This document shows positions 20,842 through 29,384 of a stretch of 34,474 bases of DNA, one piece after another; positions within the stretch are counted from its first letter, which is position 1; the number at the start of each line of letters is the position of its first letter. Position numbers and translations under genes: made by a program. The notes under the pieces are model-generated. The model saw only the letters and a program-made list of their open reading frames with translations. It was not told the origin of the DNA and did no database searches. This DNA comes from Bacteroidales bacterium. Lineage in GTDB: Bacteria > Bacteroidota > Bacteroidia > Bacteroidales > Dysgonomonadaceae. The stretch is taken from positions 1-34,474 of the forward strand of contig JAAZMQ010000125.1 of NCBI GenBank assembly GCA_012798745.1, in the 5' to 3' direction.

Positions 20842-22431
20842 ATGTATGAAAAAAATTATGTTTTGCTTGTTGCGTTTGTTTTTTTGATGATGGCGTCATG
20901 TAGCGATGAATCCCTTGTTCCCGATTCGTCTGCAACCGATAGGAATATGCATTCCATCGTATTCACGATTGCTCCGCCCTCTGCTGAGCCGGTAACGTAT
21001 GCGATGGAGCAGGATTTGAATGAATGCAGGATCGAAACGCTTGATGTTTATGAATTTGATTGCGACGAGATATTTTCCCTCGATGAGGCTGTATTGCATG
21101 CGGTTTATACTGCGGATACGGAAGGGTATGAATGGAGTGATTCTCAAACAGGGGGTTCAAACGGTCTTCGATTGGTTTTGAAGCCGGATTTGTCCGATAC
21201 CGGTGAGCGTATTTTCCTGTTCGTGGCTAATGCCGGTTGTGCAACCAATGGTGGAACGTCCGAAGATTTAACCCAACTGACCTCGGGAAGTATAACGATG
21301 GGAGCATTTATCCGGAAATTGACCCAAGAGCTTGCGGATGAGGGTCCGGCGTCGCCTTTTGTGATGACGGGATTTTCTGAGCAGATTAAAATAGTACACG
21401 AAATGCAGTATTCCGGTCACATTGCGATGACCCGGGCTGTGGCACGTATAGACCTGTGTACGGTGCTTACGAATGCCAATGATTTGTTGGCAATTACTTC
21501 CATCACATTGAAAAACGTGCCGAAATCGTCCTGTCTTTTCCCCATGCCGAAGCTGACAAAAACAGAAACGGAAATCACCTATGAAAATCCTTCCGATGCG
21601 CTAACGTATAAAACGAAAACGGCAGCCGCTTTGGATTATACTTTTGAAACAGAAGAGCCCGGAAAACAACGAACAAAGCGTTTGTTTTATCTCTATGAAC
21701 GGGCACAGAGTCAGTTTGAGGAAAAAGGAACTCCAACTCTCTCCATCGAAGGAGAATATACGCCCGAGAATGCCGATCGGGCAGTTAAAGTGTACTACGA
21801 AATTCCGTTCGACCGATCTGTGAAGCGCAATTATCTTTATACTGTGCAACTGGGTGTGGAAAACGATTTGGAGGGTTACAAAGGACGTGTTTGCGGTATA
21901 ACGGTAGAAAAATGGCAAGGTGAAACGGAAGTGTCCGGGGACATTGCTTTGTTAACGGTGGCGGCTAATGAGAAGGACGAAATCTATATGTATGATGAAA
22001 CTACCCATACGCTGACCATTACGTTGCCCGTGGCACAGTCGCTTACCGATGTATTTACCGTCGTGAGTGCTTTCAAGGACGATGTTTTCACGTTTGAAAC
22101 AGAAGATCCCAATACTGCGAAAACCATTGTGAACCCCAACAACGGTTGGATAACCAACGGCACAATTGTGGACGGCAAGGTTTCGTTTGATGTGGCCGAA
22201 AATACGTTGGGCCTTTCCCGTGAGGGAGTGATATGGATTAAGAGCAGCAAAGATGCCACCGGTGCCGATGCATACGGCATTAAGATTGTTCAGCAAGGCG
22301 AAACGGGGGTTTCACAAAACGGTCTTCTTTCTTTTTCGTCTTTCTTCGACAGGTACGTGCAAAACCATAGGGAAGAAAACTCTTTTTTAACTATTCAGGT
22401 GCTAGGGCACAGAAACGAAATAATCGGATAA
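20842..22431 (+). CDS. Fimbrillin-like lipoprotein (FimA/Mfa1 superfamily) with BACON-like C-terminal region; alternative start at 20821
   Basis: Lipobox FLMMASC; SIVFTIAPPSAEPVTYAMEQDLNECRIETLDVYEFD, MTRAVARIDL, VKRNYLYTVQLG; VIWIKSSKDATGADAYGIKIVQQGE resembles a BACON strand pair. Confidence 0.75.
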   Translation: MYEKNYVLLVAFVFLMMASCSDESLVPDSSATDRNMHSIVFTIAPPSAEPVTYAMEQDLNECRIETLDVYEFDCDEIFSLDEAVLHAVYTADTEGYEWSDSQTGGSNGLRLVLKPDLSDTGERIFLFVANAGCATNGGTSEDLTQLTSGSITMGAFIRKLTQELADEGPASPFVMTGFSEQIKIVHEMQYSGHIAMTRAVARIDLCTVLTNANDLLAITSITLKNVPKSSCLFPMPKLTKTETEITYENPSDALTYKTKTAAALDYTFETEEPGKQRTKRLFYLYERAQSQFEEKGTPTLSIEGEYTPENADRAVKVYYEIPFDRSVKRNYLYTVQLGVENDLEGYKGRVCGITVEKWQGETEVSGDIALLTVAANEKDEIYMYDETTHTLTITLPVAQSLTDVFTVVSAFKDDVFTFETEDPNTAKTIVNPNNGWITNGTIVDGKVSFDVAENTLGLSREGVIWIKSSKDATGADAYGIKIVQQGETGVSQNGLLSFSSFFDRYVQNHREENSFLTIQVLGHRNEIIG

Positions 22432-22461
22432 TGGTTGAACCGGATTTAAATTGATAGAAAC

Positions 22462-24861
22462 ATGAAGATACGAACATTTAATGCATTATTTACCCTTGTT
22501 TTAGCTTTTGCTCTATTGGTGATCGCAGGATGTGATAGAGAGAATCAACGCATATCCGATATCGATTTGGACGGAAAAAATTCCTATTCGCTCAGGTTGC
22601 ATTTGAAAGGGGTTTCCGCTCCCTTAACGACGTATGCCGTGGATGTTTCGGCAGAGGAACACGAAAAGACGGTGAGCAATCTTTCGGTTGTCTTTTTCGA
22701 TCCATCCGATCAAACCTATTTGGGTACCGTTGCCGCAACGGTAATTGCGTCGGATAATCCCGAAGAGGGTATCTCTGCATGCTTCGATGCACGGCCGGTT
22801 ATTCAGGATCATCCTGTCACGGCGGAAGTGGCGTTTATGCTGATCGCTAATATGACGGTTGAAGAGGTAAATGCAGTCGTGGAGGCAGTTAAATCGAAAA
22901 TAGAAGCGGTAGCGCTTACCGATCTTACCTATACCGATATCAAAACGCATGCAGTGGTGACAGCTCATGCACCCGACAACTTTTATCATTTTGTGATGGT
23001 AAGTAACGAGAAAAGCACTACGCCGGGTGACGAACTTTACGGCGTAACCCTGACAAAAGGCGTGCAGCAGGAGATAAGCAGCAGCATCACGCTGAGTCGT
23101 CTTTCGGCACGTATCGACGTGGAACTGGTTGGTGTCGATACGGAAGGGGAGATGGAAGATTTTGTGTTGTCTAACGTAACAGTGAAGAATCGGCAGACGC
23201 AGAGCAACCTCTTTGAGCTGGCAACGGCATCCATTACGGCGGGAAGTGAAGATAAAGAGTATACAACAGATATAGCCGAACCATATACCTCGCTTAAGCA
23301 TGCAATTTATACCTATGAAAATTCGACCGACGGGGGAACCTATCTCGAAGTAAACATGAAATACCGGGATATCGAGTTGACGCCGGTAATTGTTCCTTTT
23401 ACGGGAAAGGCTATTCGACGCAACCATATATATAAGGTAAAACTATCGCGTGCGGCAGGTGATGATTACGACCCCGAGCAGCCTACGGAACCGAATATCA
23501 ATATGCCTGAATTTACGTGGACTATTGATGTGAACGACTGGGATACAGATGATACAGAGGTATCGGATGACCATCGTTTGACGGGTGCACCTGTGATAAC
23601 GAATATTTCGAAAGCGGATGGAGTTATCGTCGACGAAACCCTGCAACAGGTGTATTTGACCGGCAATAATACCTCCGCAGTTTTTACTGTGGAAACCGAA
23701 AGCAATTCGGTGGAAGCCGACGTCGATGAATGGCTGCTGCCTTCATGGTTGCATAAAACGGGCATGACCATTGTACCGGGTTCCATGAAGCAGATTTTCG
23801 AGTTTTCGGCCGACGAGAATCCGTCGGAAAACAGAAGAGATGGTACGATTCGGTTGATCAATAAACTGGATGCGGACAGTTATGTGGATCTGACTGTGAC
23901 GCAGGGTGTTTACTATCTTGTGGACTACACTTTTGAGGCGTCGGAAAGCGCACTGAATTTTGAAAGTGTTCCTACATGTTCGGTGCAGATTACTTCCCGG
24001 AAAACAATGGAGGCGTATACTCATGAGGATGGGGAACGACTGCCGGAATGCGACGGTATCATTGCAGATCTTCCGTTTACGGCAACCGTAACGGGCGAGG
24101 GCTTTTCGGTAACAACCGAAGGACAAACGGTAACGGTGATGGCAGAGCCGGGTGCCGTGGAAGGGATACTTACTATTATGTTGGATGAGAATGCGGCATA
24201 TCAAATCGCAATTCCGCTGACGAAAGCATCGGTAGCCGAATATGTTGCTTTTCCGGATACGCACGTCTTTGCGCGGCTGGCAGAATATAATGTAAGTGAC
24301 ATACACGGAGCGTTTACCGACAGTCACAAAAATAACAGCAGCGGATACTATACGTGGGAAGAAGCAAAAACAGCTTGTCCGCCGGGATATCACTTGCCGT
24401 CTAAAGAGGAGTTTAACAGGTTTATTCCGGATATCGAAGTAATTGCTTTCACAGATAAAGTGGCTTATCGGATTGTTGGCGATGGTGTGGCTCGTGCGGC
24501 GTATCGGTACGAATTGGTGGGAAATTTTGGTGATGGTTATGAAGAGGAGTTGACTTCTCATTTGAAAATTACCGGTCGGTATTTGGGTACTAATTATCCG
24601 GAGGAAGTATCAGATAGTACGATTTCCAACGAATCGTGGTGGAACGATCATAATGGAAATGATGTCGTTCGAAGTTTCCCGGCAGCCGGTAAGTGCAATA
24701 TTGATGGGAACACGAAATTAGTGGGCTTTCGAGGTTTTTGTTGGGCTTCAGATTCTGCTGAAACCAATCCGTGGCATATGTTCTTCGATAGCGAAAAGGT
24801 TAAAATAGCGAATAACATTGGTAAATCGGAAAAGTTTACGGTGCGTTGTGTGAAGGATTGA
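22462..24861 (+). CDS. Modular fimbrillin/tip-like lipoprotein: fimbrillin N-terminus, BACON-like domains, FISUMP-like C-terminal domain
   Basis: Lipobox LVIAGC; LSRLSARIDVELV and AIRRNHIYKVKLS fimbrillin strands; ENPSENRRDGTIRLINKLDADSYVDLTVTQG BACON-like; CPPGYHLPSKEEFNRFI...VRSFPAAGKCNIDG...GFRGFCWASDS...FTVRCVKD FISUMP-like. Confidence 0.78.
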   Translation: MKIRTFNALFTLVLAFALLVIAGCDRENQRISDIDLDGKNSYSLRLHLKGVSAPLTTYAVDVSAEEHEKTVSNLSVVFFDPSDQTYLGTVAATVIASDNPEEGISACFDARPVIQDHPVTAEVAFMLIANMTVEEVNAVVEAVKSKIEAVALTDLTYTDIKTHAVVTAHAPDNFYHFVMVSNEKSTTPGDELYGVTLTKGVQQEISSSITLSRLSARIDVELVGVDTEGEMEDFVLSNVTVKNRQTQSNLFELATASITAGSEDKEYTTDIAEPYTSLKHAIYTYENSTDGGTYLEVNMKYRDIELTPVIVPFTGKAIRRNHIYKVKLSRAAGDDYDPEQPTEPNINMPEFTWTIDVNDWDTDDTEVSDDHRLTGAPVITNISKADGVIVDETLQQVYLTGNNTSAVFTVETESNSVEADVDEWLLPSWLHKTGMTIVPGSMKQIFEFSADENPSENRRDGTIRLINKLDADSYVDLTVTQGVYYLVDYTFEASESALNFESVPTCSVQITSRKTMEAYTHEDGERLPECDGIIADLPFTATVTGEGFSVTTEGQTVTVMAEPGAVEGILTIMLDENAAYQIAIPLTKASVAEYVAFPDTHVFARLAEYNVSDIHGAFTDSHKNNSSGYYTWEEAKTACPPGYHLPSKEEFNRFIPDIEVIAFTDKVAYRIVGDGVARAAYRYELVGNFGDGYEEELTSHLKITGRYLGTNYPEEVSDSTISNESWWNDHNGNDVVRSFPAAGKCNIDGNTKLVGFRGFCWASDSAETNPWHMFFDSEKVKIANNIGKSEKFTVRCVKD

Positions 24862-24920
24862 AGAATATAAGGATGGGTTGGCAATAAGTTGGAGTCTTGA
24901 GGCATGAAAACAGGGGACGG

Positions 24921-26240
24921 ATGACAAGAAGCCGTTTGTCAGTTGCGTTGCTTTTGCTGTTATTACTCGGCTGTTCACATGAGGAGAATAGCGAATGGCA
25001 GGAGGGACGCCGCACGGTATTGGTTTATTTGGCGGGCGACAACAGCCTTTCGGAGGAGGTGGTAGCGAAGCGTGCAGCGCTGGTTCAGGCATGGTGTCCC
25101 GAGAGGAAAGGGGCGCTGCTCATCTTTACCGACCACAAGGGAGGGGTGCCTGTGTTGGAACGGGTGAGTGCACTCAACGGAGTACTGTTTAGCGATACGC
25201 TGCGCGTATATGCCAACGACAATTCCGCATCGGCAGAACTTTTGAGCGAGGTGATCGCCGATATGCAGTTGTTGGCGCCTGCCCGTTCCTATGGATTGTG
25301 GCTGTTCAGTCACGGCACGGGTTGGTTGCCCGCGGGTTTTTTCGAAAATCCTTACGGCATGGTTGTATTCACCACGCCGCAAGTATGCTTGGAGGCTTAT
25401 CGCCGACCGGCTGTTTCTACACGTTCTTTTGCCCGCGACGGCAATCGCGAAATGGAAATTGCCGATTTGAAAGCTGCGCTTCCCAACGGGCTTTTCGACT
25501 TTATCGTTTTTGAGTCCTGTTTTATGGGAAATGTCGAAGCGATATATGCCTTGCGAAACAAAGCACCTTGGATGCTGGTTTCGCCCACCGAAATCATCAG
25601 TCCGGGTTTTGCACCTATTTACGATAAAGTCTTACCGGAACTTTACGAAGCGAAACCCGATTTGCAGGCGGTAGCCGAGTTATTTTACCGCTATTTTGAT
25701 GCACAAGAGGGGGTATATCGCGGTGCGGCCATCACGTTGGTAAATACTGCCGGAATGGCGTCGCTGGTCCACGTTTGTCGACCTGTGTTGCAACGCGTGG
25801 CGCGCGAAAGCATAATGGCTTCGACCGGCCGCCCGTTCGCGCGCGACCGCTTCCTTTCGTCGAAGCCGTTGTTTTCCCTCGGTTCCATACTTTCGCAGGA
25901 CTCACTGTTTCTGGCAGACTCGCTGCTCCCCATCGACCAATTGTTTCCCCTTGACCCATTGCTTTTTTCTGGCCCTTTGCTTCCTCTCGACCGCTTGGAT
26001 AAACATCTCTTTTTCGATTTTCGTCACTATTTTTCTCTTATTTCCGATCCATCCGAAATGGATGCGATTGATGCAGCTCTTAACCAAGTTGTTGCGTGCT
26101 ACTATCACACGCCGAAGATGATATCTGTTTCGCTCGAAAACACTTCAGGTTTGTCGGTTTATGGCGAACAGCCCGACCTAAAAACCCTCAACAGCCTCTA
26201 TCGGCAAACGGAATGGTGGACAGACTTGATTGGTCGATGA
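24921..26240 (+). CDS. Clostripain-family (C11, clan CD) cysteine peptidase, predicted lipoprotein
   Basis: Lipobox LLLLGC; RTVLVYLAGDNSLSEE, catalytic His in LWLFSHGTGW, catalytic Cys in FDFIVFESCFMGNVEAIYALRNKAPWMLVSPTEI. Confidence 0.9.
   Translation: MTRSRLSVALLLLLLLGCSHEENSEWQEGRRTVLVYLAGDNSLSEEVVAKRAALVQAWCPERKGALLIFTDHKGGVPVLERVSALNGVLFSDTLRVYANDNSASAELLSEVIADMQLLAPARSYGLWLFSHGTGWLPAGFFENPYGMVVFTTPQVCLEAYRRPAVSTRSFARDGNREMEIADLKAALPNGLFDFIVFESCFMGNVEAIYALRNKAPWMLVSPTEIISPGFAPIYDKVLPELYEAKPDLQAVAELFYRYFDAQEGVYRGAAITLVNTAGMASLVHVCRPVLQRVARESIMASTGRPFARDRFLSSKPLFSLGSILSQDSLFLADSLLPIDQLFPLDPLLFSGPLLPLDRLDKHLFFDFRHYFSLISDPSEMDAIDAALNQVVACYYHTPKMISVSLENTSGLSVYGEQPDLKTLNSLYRQTEWWTDLIGR
25866..25991 (+). 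repeat. Seven degenerate 18-bp tandem repeats inside the C11 peptidase gene
   Basis: In-frame hexapeptides PLFSLG/SILSQD/SLFLAD/SLLPID/QLFPLD/PLLFSG/PLLPLD; exactly 7 x 18 = 126 bp. Confidence 0.8.
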
Positions 26241-26368
26241 AACCAATTTATCTCAGGTTGTCCTGTTATTATGTTGTCGTTTTTTCTCGATACCGAATGT
26301 AATGTAATATTACCGGAAATGACATTTTATACGACGGGACAAAAGGGTTTTCGTGTTTTTTTAAAAAT

Positions 26369-26404
26369 AAAAAAGTGCTCTCCAAATCCAGGTAAGCACT
26401 TTTT
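26369..26404. terminator. Intrinsic, probably bidirectional terminator downstream of the C11 peptidase gene and tRNA-Pro
   Basis: AAAAAGTGCT ... AGCACTTTTT hairpin with flanking A and T runs. Confidence 0.75.
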
Positions 26405-26538
26405 GTATTTTATTGTCTTGAAAATCGGTTGTTCCCAAAGCAGGGAAAAACAAATCTTTCGTGTCCCGTTTTTATCCCTTCATTATCATGCGACCATGCA
26501 GAAAATCGTTTACTAATGCGGGTTTCGGACAAAATTTG

Positions 26539-26614
26539 TCGGGATGACTGGATTCGAACCAGCGACCACACGCCCCCCAGACGCGTACTCTAAACCGGAC
26601 TGAGCTACATCCCG
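26539..26614 (-). tRNA. tRNA-Pro (anticodon GGG), CCA not encoded
   Basis: Reverse strand CGGGATG-TA-GCTC...GAGT-A-CGCGT-CTGGGGG-GCGTG...GCTGG-TTCGAAT-CCAGT-CATCCCG-A folds as a cloverleaf. Confidence 0.93.
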
Positions 26615-26671
26615 AAAAGCGATTGCAAAATTAGCTTTTTATTTTTATTCCGGCAAATTTTGTGCGTTGTA

Positions 26672-26787
26672 TTTTCCATTTGTAGAGTCAACCGGCAAGT
26701 GCGAATTTACACTAATTGTTTGTAAAACTCATTTTTTGGTGATTTAAAATCTAATTTTTCCGTTGGTGTAGATTCAACCGACAAGTG
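26672..26787. repeat. Pair of about 30-bp imperfect direct repeats TTTTCC.TT..TGTAGA.TCAACCG.CAAGTG (26672-26701 and 26756-26787)
   Basis: Core 21 bp at 26681-26701 and 26767-26787 differs at two positions. Confidence 0.7.
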
Positions 26788-27207
26788 TAGCCCGTGCAAA
26801 ACGATATGCATTCGGCTCTTCTGATAGCCGAGCGTACTTTATGATTGCTTAATAGTTGTTGATTCTCTGATCGATATTCGATAAAAAAATGCTCAAAAAA
26901 CATAGAAAATCGTTTTCCGGCGACAGCGAAAAGTTTTTTTATCATCCATAGAATTTTCAGATGGACGTAAAAAACATTGTTTTTCCTATTTAAGGTAACA
27001 TTCTTTAACAAATAAAGACGATTTACCCTCAAAACACCGCTGTTTTTGCACATAAAGGGTTAAAGTGTGCATGCCGGATTTTCCGATAAGGGGTTAAATT
27101 TTCTGTTTAAGCTTGTTAGATTTTCCGAAGAGGGATATAAGTTAGTTATTGTTAATAAAGTTCTTCTGAAAAGGGATAAAATTTTTGCCCCCGCTCATCC
27201 TGTTTTC

Positions 27208-27249
27208 CGCCTGAAGAATTCTTTTTAAATTGTTCTCAGCGGGTTTTTT
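27208..27249 (+). terminator. Orphan + strand intrinsic terminator in the intergenic region
   Basis: CCGCcTGAaGAA ... TTCTCAGCGG hairpin (two bulges) followed by TTTTTT. Confidence 0.6.
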
Positions 27250-27344
27250 CGTAAGAACGAAATAATTTGTATTGCTATAATCCTATGTTGCGATAGCAGT
27301 TGATTTTCATACGATCTCGGGAAGATTTTCACAAGAAAGGAAAT

Positions 27345-28220
27345 TTAATCTCTGAATCTTTTGGTGAGATCTCCGTAGGCATCGATTCGGCGGTCGCGAA
27401 GAAACGGCCATATCCTGCGGATGTGTTCGGTGCGGTGGGTGTCGATCTCGACGATTTCGGCTACCTCCTTATCTGCCGGTGCGCAGAAAAGCATTTCGCC
27501 CTGAGGCCCGCAAACAAAACTGTTTCCCCAAAACCGGATGCCGTGCGTCTGACTGGAAGGATCGGGTTCGTAGCCTGTGCGATTTACCGAAATAACGGGG
27601 AGGGCGTTGGCCACGGCATGCCCACGCTGTACGGTTATCCACGCATCGAGCTGGCGCTGTTGCTCTTCTTCGGTATCGGTCAGTTCCCGGCCGATGGCGG
27701 TCGGGTAGATCAGCAGATCGGCACCGGCCAGTGTCATCAATCGTGCAGCCTCGGGGAACCATTGATCCCAGCAGACCAATACACCCAATTTTCCGACGGA
27801 GGTGGAAATAGGGGTAAATCCCAGATCGCCCGGGGTGAAGTAGAATTTCTCGTAATATCCCGGATCGTCGGGGATGTGCATTTTACGGTATTTCCCCGCA
27901 ATGGTGCCGTCTTTTTCGATCACGACGGCAGTGTTGTGGTAAAGGCCGGCAGCACGTTTCTCGAAAAGCGAAAGCACGATGACAACCCCCAGCTCGTTGG
28001 CCAATGTTCCGAACAAGGCAGTGGAGGGACCGGGGATGGTTTCGGCTAGTTCGAAAACGTGCGGGTCTTCCGTTTGGCAAAAATACAAACCGTTATGCAG
28101 CTCCTGCATCACAATGAGTTCTGCCCCTTGGCGGGCAAGTGTGCGGATGGCGGTTTGCAGTCGCGAAACGTTTTCCTGTATATCGGCGGTGTTGGCTTGT
28201 TGTATGATTCCTGCTTTCAT
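27345..28220 (-). CDS. aguB: N-carbamoylputrescine amidase (carbon-nitrogen hydrolase)
   Basis: Nitrilase-fold motifs: VMQELHNGLYFCQTED, KYRKMHIPDDPGYYEKFYFTPGD, GVLVCWDQWFPEAARLMTLAGADLLIYPTAIG; neighbour of aguA. Confidence 0.94.
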   Translation of the reverse strand: MKAGIIQQANTADIQENVSRLQTAIRTLARQGAELIVMQELHNGLYFCQTEDPHVFELAETIPGPSTALFGTLANELGVVIVLSLFEKRAAGLYHNTAVVIEKDGTIAGKYRKMHIPDDPGYYEKFYFTPGDLGFTPISTSVGKLGVLVCWDQWFPEAARLMTLAGADLLIYPTAIGRELTDTEEEQQRQLDAWITVQRGHAVANALPVISVNRTGYEPDPSSQTHGIRFWGNSFVCGPQGEMLFCAPADKEVAEIVEIDTHRTEHIRRIWPFLRDRRIDAYGDLTKRFRD

Positions 28221-28358
28221 TGTTTTATATATGCTGTAAAAATTCGGGTTCGAAAAATTTCTTTGGCAAGGTTGATAATCGATATGTTTTTATGGTTTTA
28301 ACGAAACTTGGTGGATATCGCATGTTTACTTGTTGACTTTGTTTTTTGCGCACTCCGT

Positions 28359-29384
28359 TTAAAGAAAACCTCGCGGATATTGCATAGCGATGCAATGCAG
28401 TGATCCATACTGTAGGATGAGCGGGCGGCAGTCGATACCGATGATTTCTCTGTCGGGAAAGGCTTTCCGCAGTCGTTGTTTGGCCGTTTCGTCTTTCGGC
28501 GTGCCATAGAAAGGCATGAGCACTGCTCCGTTGACGATGAGAAAATTGGCATAGGTGGCGGGCAGCCGATAGCCTTTGGCATAGACGGCATCGGCCATGG
28601 GAAGAGGAATCAAGGTGTAGGGTTTACCGTCGGTCGTAACAAACGACTGAAGTTCTTTTTCCATTGCTTTTAGTTCGTCGAAATGTTCGTCGTTCTTGTC
28701 GGTACATTGCACGTAAGCAATGGTGTGTTCGTTGCAGAAACGGGCTAGCGTATCGATGTGGTGGTCGGTGTCGTCGCCTTCCAAATAGCCGTGATTGAGC
28801 CAAAGTACCCGTTCTGCTCCCAATGTTTTTTTTAGATACTGCTCGATATCGTCGAGCTCCATCGGTTGGTTGCGATTGGGCGAGGTGTGACATTCCGAGG
28901 TGGCAAGGAGGGTCCCTTTGCCATCCGACTCTATCGAACCTCCTTCAAGAATGAAATTGAGATGGCAGCGGTATTTCACTTCGGGTTGAAAAATGTCTTG
29001 GTCGTAAAGTATGTTTGTGATTTGATTGTCGTAATTTGCTGCAAATTTCAGCCCCCAGGCATTGAATCCGAAGTCGAGAATCACGGGTTTTCCATCGATA
29101 AAGACCGAAAGTGCACCATGATCGCGTGCCCAGGTATCGTTGCTTCTGACTACTGCCAAGAGCAGGTTTCTTTGTTCTTCTTTATTAAAATGACAGAGCA
29201 CTTCGTCCTCATCGGGACAAACGATAAGCAGTTTTTCGCGTTTCAGGATTTCTTTTGCAATTGCAACGTAGCATGTCGTTACTTCGACGAGTATGTCGAA
29301 CCAGTCGGTGCCGGCATGTGGCCATGTCAGTTGCACACCGCTCTGCGGATACCATTCGGCCGGAAATACCGTGCGTGACATCAT
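28359..29384 (-). CDS. aguA: Agmatine deiminase
   Basis: FPAEWYPQSGVQLTWPHAGTDW, RSNDTWARDHGALSVF, FILEGGSIESDGKGTLLATSECH, WLNHGYLEGDDTDHHIDTLARF. Confidence 0.95.
   Translation of the reverse strand: MMSRTVFPAEWYPQSGVQLTWPHAGTDWFDILVEVTTCYVAIAKEILKREKLLIVCPDEDEVLCHFNKEEQRNLLLAVVRSNDTWARDHGALSVFIDGKPVILDFGFNAWGLKFAANYDNQITNILYDQDIFQPEVKYRCHLNFILEGGSIESDGKGTLLATSECHTSPNRNQPMELDDIEQYLKKTLGAERVLWLNHGYLEGDDTDHHIDTLARFCNEHTIAYVQCTDKNDEHFDELKAMEKELQSFVTTDGKPYTLIPLPMADAVYAKGYRLPATYANFLIVNGAVLMPFYGTPKDETAKQRLRKAFPDREIIGIDCRPLILQYGSLHCIAMQYPRGFL

Noticed and set aside
25866-25991. Hexapeptide repeats as a left-handed beta-helix domain
   Set aside because: The xL[LF]P[LI]D pattern lacks the [LIV]-[GAED]-x2-[STAV]-x signature seen in real LbH proteins such as LpxA and LpxD in this window.
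26751-27053. 100-aa minus strand ORF in the intergenic region
   Set aside because: No recognisable motifs and an AT-rich, repeat-containing context; not credible as a gene without expression data.
26672-27183. CRISPR array
   Set aside because: Repeats are few, strongly diverged and unevenly spaced; no cas genes nearby.
27300-28049. 249-aa + strand ORF
   Set aside because: Antisense to the well-supported aguB gene.
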